This document shows, one piece after another, positions 1 through 12,400 of a stretch of DNA of 64,000 nt. The stretch's first letter is position 1. Each line of letters opens with the position of its first letter. Below the pieces are notes generated by a model, which saw only the letters and a list, made by a program, of their open reading frames with translations, did no database searches and had not been told where the DNA came from. Source of the stretch: Monomorium pharaonis. Taxonomy: Eukaryota; Arthropoda; Insecta; Hymenoptera; Formicidae. The position numbers were made by a program, and so were the translations under genes. The stretch covers positions 6,397,710 to 6,461,709 of the forward strand of contig NC_050473.1 in assembly GCF_013373865.1 (NCBI RefSeq), in the 5' to 3' direction.

Positions 1-3000
1 TTATTATTATATATAAATTAATTATGTAAAAGCAATTCTGAAGATTTGCTTGTTACCTTATTTTCTCATGCCCCAACAACCACGAAGGCTGATTGGCAAT
101 TAATTTTATATTTTGATTTATTCTTGGAACTTCATAATTACTTATTTCACTTCATTAATTTAGTTAACAAAACGCAGATTGATGTAAATTGATATGAATT
201 GATGCAATGATATGAAGTAAATTAATAATTAAAACTAACTGATCAATGATGAGAGCGAAGCTTCTAATTTGTAAAAATTTTATTATTACGTAATAAAAAT
301 CTCTTGTAATTTTTTCTACAATTAATCAAACTTAAAATTACCGGATTTTTTGAACTGATCAGTGCGCAAAGGTCTTTATTAAAAAGTTGCTTTTGTCTTT
401 TTTGTAAAAAATTTGGCAGCTTGGTCAAGTTTCTTTTCCAGCTGAACAAAAATAATAATGCGCTGAGAATGCAGTTTTTTATGCTACTCGATTTTAGACA
501 TAACACGAGCAAAAATGTCGTCAGCGATTCTAGCGTTAACGAATTCTTCTCCTGATAGATTGACATTTACTATAGATGCTGCGCGGGAGAGACGAGTTTC
601 TAGCTTGTGAGCGATGTAACACCTGAAAGTACACGTACATACACACGCACGCACACACGTACACATACACACATTATGACGCAGGACAGTTTCGGCTATG
701 TACGTAAGCGTGTATGTGTACATACGTGTACACTGGGAACATCCAACATGCAGACCGGTAATACTGTATCGATCAAATGTTACCTGCCGGTGTGTCGCAG
801 ATGTATACATATATATCTGCGGGGATGGTACATGGTTCGCATAGCTATATGTATTTCGATAACGTACGGGGCTCGGTACGTACGGGAAAATACCGTCGCG
901 GTGAGACGAGGCGGAAATTATTGCATCGTTCTGACGGCAAGGAGTAAAGTAAGACGAGAACGCGCCGCCCGTCAAGAGATACCGCGAAATTCTGTAATTA
1001 CGGCAACGAAATTTCGTTCATCGTCGGGAAACGTCTACGGGACGTAGACAGAGGTACATAACTCTTTCAGCGTTATCTCATCCGTCTGAAAATAAAAGAC
1101 TTGAGATGTGCGCGAGACTGAACGTATACTTATGAAATTTTGGGATAATATGCTGAACATTCCTGTTTAAGAAGGCCCGATAGAAAATGATGAGAAACAG
1201 TTTTAAGTTTTTATTGAAATTTTATCAGATTTTATGGTAGTTATCGTCTCAATCGAACGTTTGAGTTACTATAAGAAATTATTTATTTCTATCATTTCTT
1301 AACTATTTTACTTAAATAATTAAATATAAGTATGTTTTTGTATGCAACTTATCTAATCCAATCTGAAAATTACGATTTACTACATATATATATGTGTGTG
1401 TGTGTATAAAAAATGGTAAGTTTTACATATGTATAATAATTATTCAAAAATTATTAATGAAACACAAAATCTAAAATTAAAAAAATATTTTATAACACAT
1501 AAAATATATAATACATAAATTAAAAAACATAATAGAATAATATCAATTTCAAAATACAGTCAGATTTTGATTAAAGATAATTATTAAATATTTATAGCTA
1601 AGTAACAAAAAAATATAATAAATCTAACATTTATGAATCAAAACATGGCAGAATTATAGAAAATTCTATCGGATCTTTCAAACAAAGATATGTCCCCCAC
1701 AATAGCTACAAATATATCGAATAACGAATGAAAATGATCATCTCTTGCAAATTTTTTTACAAGTGCATTTCTGCAACGCATGCATTGAGATATTTCAAGT
1801 TGACTGTATTTTTGCAATGCATGCGGAAAAAAATACGGAGAAAGATACTGCTGATTTAGTTATTGAATTCTCATCTTACTACACAGAACAAATTAATAAT
1901 ATTACTAAGTCATTGTTTGTATATAAGCAACAATATAAAATCTTTTTAAAGAGTTTGATAATCTTACATTTTTCAGTAAAATATTATATTTTTATTTCAA
2001 TATTATAATAATCATAGAAAGAGCATACTATAATTGTTTTGATAATAATAGTATTAAAAAATTCTAATTTTTAATTTAATGTTATTTCTTATCGGATACT
2101 TTTTTCCTTTTAACTTATGAACATTATTATTGAATAACGAATACGTTTTCCTTGATAAAATTACTTAATTTTTTCGTGTTACATCTGTTTAAAAATTATT
2201 AATTTTTCAAAAAAAATATATTCTTGCTTATATTATATAAGACAACAATTGTTGGGTTGATATTAACTTCTTTTGTGTAATAAGTGTTTCTTTCGGTTAG
2301 ACCTTTGTCGATGAGTGTGATACTGCCATAAATCAGAAAGAAGAAAATTACATCGGCGTCAGTTGTTCGCGTTCGATCAAACTGCGAGATCGAAATGCCT
2401 GCACCAAGATATTGAATTCTAATATATATTTGATCGTCATGCGATAAACAGAAAATTAGGTCACAAATGTGTGACATAAAAACGATAATTTTTTAAAACT
2501 TTTTTGCACGTGCATTCTCATAATAATGCAAGTAAGAACGATATGTACGAGCATTGGAAAATGGTACGGGTGATTCTGACGTCGAACTTATGAATTTGAA
2601 CAATAATGGAAGAATAGCATGATGATTCGTTAATCTTCTTTTCTTTTTTATTTTTACCCTGAATGTTTAGCCTTCTCCACGAAAGGCAGGTGCAGTCTGT
2701 GCTTTAAAGGCTGCGTGTGATGGCATTCTCAGTTTAAATGACTTTAATTATCGTGTGATACTCTGTGTACACTCTTGATTGGTTCCTTTAGGACGCTCGA
2801 AGGATAGGCGAGCCGTAAAAGAAATTCATTCTGTGAACTCTAATTTTTGAAGCTTCCCGCTTCGGAGAAGTCTTAGTTTATATTCCTGTATCGCTAATTC
2901 ATCAACGCGGTTTCATACGAAAGAGACGAGAATTTGTCTTGATCTAAAGGAACGAGTCTTTTTTTTTTAACGTTGTTCAAGTTTTTACAAAGATGAACAG

Positions 3001-4800
3001 GAACAATAAATATATTAAAAGGCTAGCCGGTTACGAAAATCCGAAATAAACGCGAGTTCGCAAAATATATATATTTATGTTCAATTCCTATTAATCCACA
3101 TACGTCGGATAGTCACTTTAGAATTAATAGTACTTCGGCTCAATCTCTCATCTAGATACTTGTACGGTGAGTAGAGAGCGACAGCTTGGAGAATGGAAAA
3201 CGTAGAGTTATATAACAATGACACTCTTAACGTTCGTAGTAAAAAGATCAATTTGAAAGGCGGGGAGGGGCAGGGCGGGCGAAATCGACTGGAGCGTCTG
3301 AGTGAACTCAATTTGTACCAACGATGGCATTACGCGCATCGCGATGCAATGCCTTCTTAAGAGCAACCCCCCTCCCCGAAGAAGCACGGGGATCCGTGCG
3401 CTTCCTCATCTCCTTCTCTTCTTCCTCCTCCCGTACCTCACTTTTATCTCTTTCTCTCTCCTCCCTGGTATTCGTTTCGCTTATGTAACATTGACTGTAC
3501 GCTAAAGTTCTGTGTTTAATATACGTACTACGATAATTACAGTATTGTTACTTGGCTTGGCGACTATGCCAACGCGCATATCCTCTTATTTTCACGGCGA
3601 TGTACACAATAGGTGAAAAAAGTCTTTAGAGGAAAATAGGTTCTTTAGTAAATTGACAAGTAGATAGATTTGTGTTCGTGTTGTACACGTGTAGACATGT
3701 CCTGCGCACGCGCGCATGTGTGTGTGTGTGTGTGTGTGTCCCGTGTGTAAGACCCGTGTAGAGTCGAGGAGAAACGCGACCCTAGACTCACCCTACGATA
3801 TCCTCTTTCCCTCGGTCCTTCTGCTCCCCGCCGTCCGTTCCTGCGTTACATGTATATACGGGATGTTCTGTCTCGTAAAATCGGTACGGTGATCTCTTAA
3901 ATCGGGATGGCGCATATCTCGTATTGTATATTTCTAACGTGTTTTACGATAAATGGAAAGTTACATTTTTACAATCCTGTATAATAAAAAAAAGGTATTG
4001 GTATCCCTCTTTTTACGACTAACTCGACTTATGAATCTTCGAATACTTGTAACGGCACTGCTAATGACTAAAAATAAATTAATAAATTATAATAAGAGTT
4101 GAATGAGCACTTGTTAACCAGTGAACAAATTAATTATTATTTTAATTTTGTGAAACTAAATGTTATATTAAGGGATATACTTTTGAGGGGGGAAAAAAAA
4201 TCATGCATTTCTTTTTAATTACTTGTTGAAATTAATCTCAATTTTATAAAATCAAATATTACATTAAGAATTACAAACTTTGGAAAAAATTTATTTTGTC
4301 ACTTTCCAAATAAAAGATTTATAATGCATCTTAGTGATAAAAGAATTATTTTATACAAATAATATTTTCTTTTATGAAATGCAAATGCTGTTCGATTTAC
4401 GATCGAAGATTCGGAACGTAAGAGGGAATACTTGTATATCGAGAAAATTATAAAACTTAGATGAATTCTCGCAATCCTGACGACTTGCTATACTACAACG
4501 AAAGAAATCTAATTAGAGCATTATAAACTTAAATTCCAATATGTGTACTATATTGTTAATTTGAAAAATATATGAAAATTAGAATTGAGAGGGATAAGGA
4601 ACCAAAAAAGTATACCAACCGTCTGCCCTGTGTTAGGATTATACAATTCCTGCGATCGCAATGTGAAACTTCCTGCCTTCGATATCTCTCGAAATCCGCT
4701 TGGCGCGAGATATTGCACCGACATACGTAAGACAGAAGACGCGTTGTACATATGCACGCCCGACAAGTTCCACGTCACATTCCTGCGCGTCTGCCCACCC
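1..4800. other. AT-rich non-coding region
   Basis: No convincing gene. Open frames are short, lack splice-site support and have low-complexity translations. About 600-1080 is a GC-richer patch beginning with irregular CA/CGTA-rich simple sequence. About 3240-3460 is a patch of purine-rich then pyrimidine-rich DNA. The rest is AT-rich. The 3' untranslated region of the minus-strand MATH gene probably occupies the right edge; a reverse-complement AATAAA lies near 4290-4295. Confidence 0.6.
3716..3739. repeat. (TG)n microsatellite
   Basis: Uninterrupted TG dinucleotide run of about 12 units in non-coding DNA, preceded by a CG/CA alternation (purine-pyrimidine, Z-DNA-prone). Confidence 0.9.
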
Positions 4801-5276
4801 TCAGAGAGGCTCACCCCGTCTGGCGGCCATCTTCGCCGCCCTGGAGGCCAGGGCACCCAGGGAGCACACCAGACCCGTCAGCGTCTCCCAGAATGTGGTC
4901 CTGCGTCGCTTGTGCGCGGCTTGGCCGACGTACCCCAGATAATAGCCGGCATACCGATCGTTGTTGGCGGTAGCGCGGCTTTCGTAAGCGGCACCACCGC
5001 CGCCGCCTCCGCTTCCGTTGCTGGACCTGGCGCCGACGCTGGACCTGGGCTGCTGCAGGATACTGCGACGGTACTCCTGGCCGCTGCGATCGATGCTCCG
5101 TCTGGGCGAGGGGACACCGCTGCTGCCGCCGCTGCCGTTGCTGTATCGATGATGATGCTGCCGCTGCTCCTCGTACAGCTGCTGCTGCAGTTGCACGTTG
5201 CTCAGCCGCCGGGCCATCATCCTGACCAGGTTCTGGTGCACCCGTTGGTCCTCCTCCGGCACCGCAGCCGTCGCTA

Positions 5277-5317
<41 letters not shown>

Positions 5318-5373
5318 AACTGACGCCGGTAACCCGGTGGTGTTGGTGACGTGGAAAACTCTCGTTCCACTTG
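4801..5373 (-). other. In-frame open extension after TGA of the MATH gene
   Basis: After TGA (5376-5374) the next codon is CAA and the frame stays open for 190 codons. The translation has a poly-Ala run from a GCC/CCG repeat, a helix-like segment (QRVHQNLVRMMARRLSN), Ser/Gly/Arg-rich linkers and a distinct C-terminus (RRTTFWETLTGLVCSLGAL). The other two minus frames give Gly-, Ala- or Arg-rich strings, so this frame is the coding-like one. It is translated if the TGA is read through. It is also translated if an intron from 5430 to 5320 is removed (donor GTAGGT after ATG, acceptor CAG, 111 nt, in frame), giving about 644 aa. Confidence 0.6.
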
Positions 5374-5456
5374 TCAAGCGTATTCGGTGTCGCTGGACGC
5401 CGATCGCTCAAGATGACCCTGATGACCTACCATTGAGTGGTGCTGCTGATTCGGGC

Positions 5457-5490
<34 letters not shown>

Positions 5491-7994
5491 CTGCTGCGCC
5501 TGTGCATACGCCAGACTCTTCTGATAGCTGAACAGCTGCCGCTCGAGGCTATAGTTCTCCGCTTGCAGCGACATTATCTCGCGTCGCATCTGCTGATTAT
5601 GCACGCGGCACACGTCGTCGTACTTGTGATAGGTCGCCTGAAAGAGCAGGTGGCTCTCGTTCCACTCGAGCCGGATTCTCAGCTGGCCCTTGTCCGTGAG
5701 ATATGAACAGTGATTCTCCTTCACCTCATTCATGTCCACGTTCGTCTCCATGATGATACCCTCGTCGACGGACTCCTGAACGTAATAGCGGCTAAACGTT
5801 TCGCCAGGTAGCGCAATCGCCTCGACGTTTGGTCCCTCGCCCCTCAGCAGATATGCCGACCAACTGATATACCTGTTCCGATCAAAAAACTATTTCAAAA
5901 ATTGCCCTTCCTAAATATCCTTGGACCGAAATAATTTTTAAGCTTATCTTAATAGAAAATAGAATATCTATTCTTTATAAGAATTTTATCAATGGTATAT
6001 ATTGTTTTAAATTTAATATAACTACCTATTTTAATCCCATTACTTAATGTGACAAGAAAGTGTTCGTGATGAGCAAATATAACTTGGAAGTATAGATAAA
6101 GACCGTGTTAAGTAAGTTAACAAAATAAGGGAAAATTATGTATGAACGAAAACAGCTCGAGGGTCATGAAAGTTGATAGATGTTAATTAATCATTGAGTT
6201 TAAGGTAGTGATTAAGTAATATGTTCTTTTTGTCAAAAAAGATATTAACTAAATGTTAATTAAACTCTATTCTATTTTATTATTGATTATTGATTAACAA
6301 ATCAAAAATTCTTTTTGCAACAAAAGATATTAAATATACAAGTATTCAGAAGAAGATTGACTTGCTGTCATTTTTAAATAGCAATTCTAAACAGGATATA
6401 TAATTTTATGATTAAATCTGATTTCACTGAATCGAAATTCTCCGCCGATCTCGAGAAAAGTATGGAATGCACACCTTAAGTGATTCCTCGGCACATTATG
6501 GATGTCTTTGTACACCAAGTGCAGCCTGACCGTGTCGGAGTTGAGATCGGCGCGGATAGCCCAGGCCTGCTTGTCACGATCGTAGCAGGGCGCGGCCGGC
6601 AGGACCGACGGGCCCAGCGCCTGCACCGCGACCTCGCAGATGGTCCTCGCCTCGAGCATCTCGAGCGACACGCGGAGTGTGCCCTTGTGCGCGATGTCGG
6701 ACCATCGGACCCTCGTGTGCCATCCGAAGCCGCAGCCCTCGGGATCGGATATGTCCTCGATCTGCTCGGAGTCGATCCGCCGTTCGCCCTCGCCCAGGGC
6801 CAGGCTGTATCTCACCCTGCATCGGTGATCGAAGCCCGACAGTCTCATCAGGTAGACGCTCACGCGGCTGTCCTGGCCGCGGCCGTCCGTCTCCTTGCCG
6901 TGCGGATAGATGACCAGGTTCCAGTCGAAGCCGCCGAACGCGAAGTAGTCGGTCTCTAACTTGCTCGGTTTCGTCTGGCCGGCCGAGAATACCGACGTCG
7001 GCATTCTGACCTCCGTCATGTAGACCGTCCGCACGTTCGCCATCGACAGCTCCAGCTGAAACTCGCCGTTCGTGTCGGCGAAATTACGGCTGTAGAGATC
7101 CGCCACGGCGATGTAGCTGCGGTTGCCCTGAGCCGGCGCCTCGTAGGTGAACTTGACGCGCTTGCCGGAGAAGCTCTCGTTCATGGAGAAGTGCTCCCGA
7201 TTCAGCAGCGTGAACGTGAAGTCCACGTATACGCGGAGGTTTCTTGACGCGCCACGCCATACCAAGTAAACGCCGAGGACCTTAGTGGACAAACATTTAT
7301 GACGATACTCTCGCTATTCGAGATAAATTAAGACTGTGAAATTTTTAAGGATTTATGATATAAAGTAATTTAATTATCTAATAAAATGAAATATAGAAAT
7401 ATAGAATATAAAATGTATTATTAATATGCAAATAATCATATAAAAAATAACATTTTCAAACCAAGAAATAGGAACTTTTAATATCACTATTATAAAAACA
7501 GTCATTGTCTTTAGATAACTAATATTGAAAAAAAAATATTTTGCTAAAATTTAAGATTATCATATTCTTTAAAGATAATTAAATTGTAAGCAAAATTATC
7601 ATTGTTTCATATATAAAGAGTATAGTTTCTTGTTTATACATAAAATAATGATTGTCAAACAAAATATATCAGTTTTAACTTGTTATTAGTGTTTGATACT
7701 GAATTTTTTTGTGTACTAGCAAAGAAACTTTTTACACTTGGCTTATGTTGATGATTAATTGAAAATTGACAGACGTAAAACTGGAAATTTTCGTTAATGA
7801 GATCCGAATGTCGTCGATTGAATTACCTTTTCCCCGCGTGAAAATGCGACGGCCCATCTCTGAAAACCGCATACTAGTTCTTTGCTGGTGACGTCTCTCT
7901 CAGGATCGCGCACGACGGTCCTAGTGACGACGAAGGAGAAGACCCGCGTGCCACTGCGATCGTGCAGCTGCGCGAACCTATACAACAAAGCCAT
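4801..7994 (-). CDS. MATH/TRAF-like domain protein with coiled coil and poly-Q; in-frame TGA near the 3' end
   Basis: Three exons on the minus strand: 7994-7827, 7280-6475 and 5872 down to TGA 5376-5374. All junctions are GT-AG and the phases agree (phase 0, then phase 2). The first product is about 490 aa. Exons 1-2 encode at least two TRAF-like beta-sandwich (MATH) modules. Recognisable pieces are CGFQRWAVAF and VLGVYLVW in the first, and FDWNLVIYPHG, VSVYLMRL and GFGWHTRVRWSDI in the second. A third, partial module follows (AWAIRADL, VRLHLVYKDIHNVP). Exon 3 holds a coiled coil (RREIMSLQAENYSLERQL) and a Q-rich run, then TGA. The same frame continues for 190 codons to a TGA at 4803-4801 with protein-like content; the span listed includes that extension. 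MATH domains are protein-interaction modules, often adaptors for ubiquitin ligases or receptors. I do not recognise the ortholog name. It lies head-to-head with the plus-strand TPR gene. Confidence 0.85.
5320..5430 (-). other. Candidate 111-nt in-frame intron spanning the TGA
   Basis: The donor GTAGGT directly follows ATG (Met of HSM). The acceptor is GGCGTCAG before TTGCCGGCG. The length is divisible by three, so splicing would join HSM to LPAAAA and delete the TGA. The pyrimidine tract is weak, and the deleted segment itself reads like protein (ERSASSDTEYA), so it may instead be retained coding sequence. Confidence 0.4.
5455..5495 (-). repeat. CAG/CTG trinucleotide run encoding poly-Gln
   Basis: Imperfect CTG repeat on the plus strand, CAG on the coding strand. 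It encodes about ten consecutive Gln residues inside a QAQQEQ...RPNQQHH context in exon 3 of the MATH gene. Length polymorphism is expected. Confidence 0.85.
5873..6474 (-). other. Intron 2 of the MATH gene
   Basis: About 600 nt of AT-rich sequence between the donor after CTTAAG (GTGTGC, atypical at +3) and the acceptor AACAG. Joining AG+G makes an Arg codon, giving NHLR-YISWSAYL. No other feature seen. Confidence 0.8.
7281..7826 (-). other. Intron 1 of the MATH gene, with a dispersed repeat
   Basis: AT-rich intron with donor GTAATT after GGGGAAAAG and acceptor CCACTAAG. About 7440-7640 resembles 11215-11420, inside intron 2 of the neighbouring TPR gene, which marks a dispersed repeat. Confidence 0.75.
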
Positions 7995-8002
7995 CACCGC
8001 AT
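7992..8002 (-). promoter_or_regulatory. Minimal upstream ORF overlapping the start codon of the MATH gene
   Basis: Just upstream of the chosen ATG (7994-7992) the minus strand reads ATG CGG TGA, and this TGA shares its A with the start codon (TGATG). The main frame is closed by a TAA about 30 nt upstream, which supports this start. A caveat: TTGTTGTATAG shortly downstream could be an acceptor, in which case the true start would be further upstream. Confidence 0.4.
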
Positions 8003-9478
8003 CTCGAGGGCACCGTTAACCCGATGGTCCGCGATGGTTTACGGAAAGGATTCGTCTTGCTCGGTTTATGATAATCTGAAAAACAATATATTCCATTAAT
8101 TGCCTAACGGTAATAATCTCTTTAGCGTCTAATAATAATACCAACAAAGAGAATAATCTTTAAAAGGACGTAGTTTCGATATTTTTGCCAACATATTTGT
8201 CTCTGCCATTTTTTGATATTTTTTCGAACATATTTGCCAAAAAATAACACAACGCAAAAAATCAAATTCTTGAAAACAAGGAAAAAATTATTGTTCAACA
8301 GGACAGAAAATGATTAATGAAAAAAATATCGATATAATTGTTTTTTTTTGCTAATATTATTTTATTGACAAATTATTTTCCTCTTTTTGGGAAAGAAATT
8401 TAATTTTTTTTTTAGTTATGAAGCAAAAGTTTGATATTTTAGACTCGTGTTATTTAAAATATTAGATAATATTTCGTTACGATACGAGAAAATGATTAAC
8501 TTCTATTTTAATAAAGACCTTAGTAATGAACGGCCTAAAATCCCAGACTACTCTGAATATTCCCTTTGAGATTTAAAGCGCTGTAGCCAAAAAGTTCTTG
8601 CTCGAGTTTGCTTGGAACATTTAGGGATCAGTCCGAAGTAGTATTCATCGCAATCCGCTTCCATTTCTACTACTACGTACACAAGAGCCTTTGTGGTATT
8701 AATTGTCGTATATAACAATGAAACGAGCGAGTAGGCTCTAACGCAGTTTTTTTTTAGAGGAAGAATATAAGGAAAAACGAATAGCAAATTTTTAACTCCC
8801 TTTTCAGAGAAATTGCGGATATATGCATTTCCGATTTCGCCTTTAAAACTATTTAAAAAAAACGCGTTTTACGAATAGTTAATTTTGCATATTGTTATAC
8901 ATGGCCATGCCGTTTCGAATCTGCAATGAAATGAAATTTATTTAGCATTTATAACTGATACTGTGCTGTTCCCTCTATATTGATCTACTAATTTATGATC
9001 ACAAATGTGCCGCAGGATAAACCAAATTTAGCACTTTGCGGCCCACGTCAAATTACATTCTATTGCAAAGCTGCATTTTGGAATCTGCGAGAGTCGTGAT
9101 ATATTATGTATCGCCGCTCGTATTCGCCTATTTTCACACGATACGCTGCATCCATGATGATCCATCCATCAATCCGTCATTTGGACGCTATGCAATACGA
9201 GAGATAATGATGCGCTTTAAATAAATTATAATTATAACCACGAAAATTTAATAACGTGAATAAGGAAACAACCATGTGAAAACAAAGCAGAAGTCCCACG
9301 GTCACGTGCATCGGAAAAATTTATTGTTTAAGAAAAAAAAAAATACGAGAGGTTCCTAATTTTTCATCGAGCATCGTTACTTTTACGGTTATTAATTTTC
9401 ACATCATGTATAACGCTGTGTATATATCTGACGGATATATGAATTAACGTTTCCCTTGAAAACATTCAGTAGGTCACC
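7998..9478. other. Divergent intergenic region between the MATH gene and the first TPR gene
   Basis: About 1.5 kb of AT-rich DNA that must hold the promoters of both divergent genes. TATATAT at 9421-9427, about 55 bases before the TPR start codon, is a possible TATA box. A 79-codon minus-strand frame at 8548-8787 ends in a basic, somewhat protein-like stretch but has no splice or homology support. Confidence 0.5.
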
Positions 9479-12400
9479 ATGTCGGTGTTGAAGTGGGAGG
9501 AACCTCCTGAAGTCTTTAGGGAGGCTATCCTTTATCGCGAATGGGGTTATCGACTGACCAGTCTGAGCAGATGCCACTCGGCCGTAAATTATTTTGAGAA
9601 GGCGTCCAAATCAGCCAAGGCTGAGGATCTCAGAATGCTGATTGGCTTCTACAGAGCGCTCATGAAGTGCACGAAATATTTCGCGGCGGAAAAACTGTCG
9701 GAGAGATGTATGAAAATAGGTGAGAGCTTCGTAAAGTGTAAGCGTAAAACGCCACGTAGATAGCCTTCATAGTAATATGAGTGTTATTGTAATTATCCCC
9801 GTTACATTAATTATCTTTTTTGGTTCGTGTGCGAATTAACATGTTTGCGCTTTCCATTTATTCAGAGTTATATATATTTTTAATTCACCTTATTCCGTAT
9901 TTTTACACGGAACCATACGGAGAGATTACTTTTCTTTTAGAATTTACTTTGAAAATTATGGCCATCATGAGACATAATATTTAAAAAATTTTACTACAAT
10001 TTTAGTAAAAAACTGTTGTAAAAATAGTTTAGTTAAAGTTTAATTGAAATTTTATTTTTATTACAGTTTAATTGCATTTTATCAAATTTTGCTAAAATCA
10101 TAATAAAATTGTACGAAACACCATGTTATCTTACGATTTGGAGCATAAATTCTAAAAAAAAAATGCTCTCCGTGTATAATTAATGTTTACTCTGTAAAGA
10201 ATCGTGTGCGAACATATAAACGTTCGTCGCTTACGTAAATATAATTTCATAATTGAATAATAATTTCATTAAATTTGAAAGAGAAAATATTAGATAAAGA
10301 ACAGCAACTTCTTCAGATCGATAATTACAATTCCATTTAATACCGTTATATGAGCAGCGTCGATCGATAACCACAATGACTCCTATACAACCGTCTTTCG
10401 CTCGGTAACTAAAAAAAAAAAAGAGAGAAAAGAAAGCTTAATCTCTGCGTGCACCGTCCGTGTCTCCCTTCGCAGATCCCCAGCATTATAAAGTCCGGCA
10501 GATGCGAATGGAGGCGCTTTTCCAGATCGGTGAGTTCGGTCACAGTCTGGTTCACGCTTACTGGGGTTTGCGCCGGCATCACGAGTTGACCTTTGAGCAC
10601 GGCGTCTATCAGGCAAACGAGACCATCGAAGATTGCGTCGGCCGGAATACGTCGCCGGTCGCGCTGCTGCTGCTCTACCCGTGGATACGGCGTCTGTGGG
10701 AGCATCGCGAGCTCCTAATCGGCAAGCACGTGGAGGAGGAGACCGAGGAGGAGCTCGAGGGTGCGTATCGGAGCGATTTAGAGAGCCAGAGCCGGGGAAA
10801 CGAGCGTGCTCGCGCGCGATATCACCACGATCGGGTGTACTTGGGGTGGTAAATGGCGAGAGAACAGTCGTCTCCGAGTAGCGCTCTCCGCTGACTTTTA
10901 CGAGGCGAGATTCAATTTTCGTTAATGGTGAGAGCAAGAAAATATCTTGAGGTTCGATAAGAACGCTCGCTTTGCCGAAGCGAAGTTGATCAGCGTAACT
11001 GTGATATAAGTATGTGATCGATATTTCTCACTGGCGATGATGTAACCAGAAGTAAGGAACATTCTTGTTTCGAGGATGTCTTTATTTTCGGAATGTATAA
11101 ATACTGAAGTGAGATTATGTTACATTAAATAGGTATAACATAAAGAAATTTTGTTTTTAGCCAGAAAAATTCATTCTCATTAGTTAATAATTTGTATTTG
11201 GTTGAAGGAAAAAAAGTAGTAGTATTTTTAAACCAAGAATTAGCACTTTTTACTATTATTTTAATATTATTATTATGAAAACAATCGTACATACTGCGTT
11301 CTTTAGATTACTGTTATGATATCATAATAAAAATATAATATTTTGTTGAAATTTAAAATTATCACACTTATAAAAAACAAAAACATTAAATAATATATAC
11401 TCTTTAATTTTCGCAGAATAAAAAATTACTTGACAGTTACACAAGCTCAATTTTCTCTCTACAAAAGTATATTTTGAAATATCACAGTACCAAATTACTT
11501 GAAAAACCGAAAATTCAACATTTTTATATTTTTAAAGTTTTACTCCACGGGAAACTAAACGAGATCATCGCGCAATCACATATAAACAAAAAATTATGTC
11601 TATTTTTATCTTATACATGAAACAATGTTTCAATTTTCGATAATATGAATTTTTTTACGTAAGAAAATCATGTCTCTTAACAATTTCGAAAAGATTGCCG
11701 TTATGTGCACCACCATAATAGAGCTTTGCATGCCATTCTGAAACCGTATCTCAGCAATAAGGTGAGGAGCGTATTGACTTTACGAACGCAGGTGTCGCGC
11801 AGGACGAGGTGAGAGTCAGGATAAACGATCCCGAGATACAACGGCAGGCGTGGATGAGAAGACTGCAGCGCGTCATCGCGAAAATGGATATGGGCTACTT
11901 GGCGATCGATAAGGATTTCCTCGAGGAGATCGCGAGCCGGCCGGAGATCGTGGCCTCGCCGATCGACAGGAGGTCGACCAACGAGCTGCTCGGCCTCGCG
12001 AGCACGTGCTGTCGTAACGCGACGTACCTGCAGGATTTTCTACGTATGAGGCGGCCGTTCTACGTAACCCTCCTCCGACGACGTGAGATTCCGAGGAGTC
12101 GCCGAACGATGATGGAACAGGAGCGAAAATTGCGAAGGAACATCGCCGTCGTAAAGGCGGATTTTCTCCTGCGACTCCTGCAAGCCGCGAGGATCAACGG
12201 GGACTATCCGAGCTTCTTCAGGTCGGTGCCAGTGTATCCGGACTTGTTCAGAGCGAGTCAATATACTGCGGATATACTGCGATATTTCGAACGTCCGTTC
12301 TTTAAAATTGGAATATCTTTCTCGAGACGTTCGCGAATACGAATAGTCCATTGACGAAAGTAGCCAACTTGAAATATTTTGTATTAGAGCGAAGAACTAT

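Noticed and set aside
4585..5349. 254-codon plus-strand open frame rich in Ala, Pro and Arg
   Set aside because: Complement of the GCC/CAG-rich coding DNA of the MATH gene extension. Low-complexity shadow.
8548..8787. Minus-strand frame with a basic end (RARTFWLQRFKSQ) faintly like the N-terminal part of PIF/Harbinger-type proteins
   Set aside because: Too short, no inverted ends, no catalytic region, no good splice site. Resemblance is only impressionistic.
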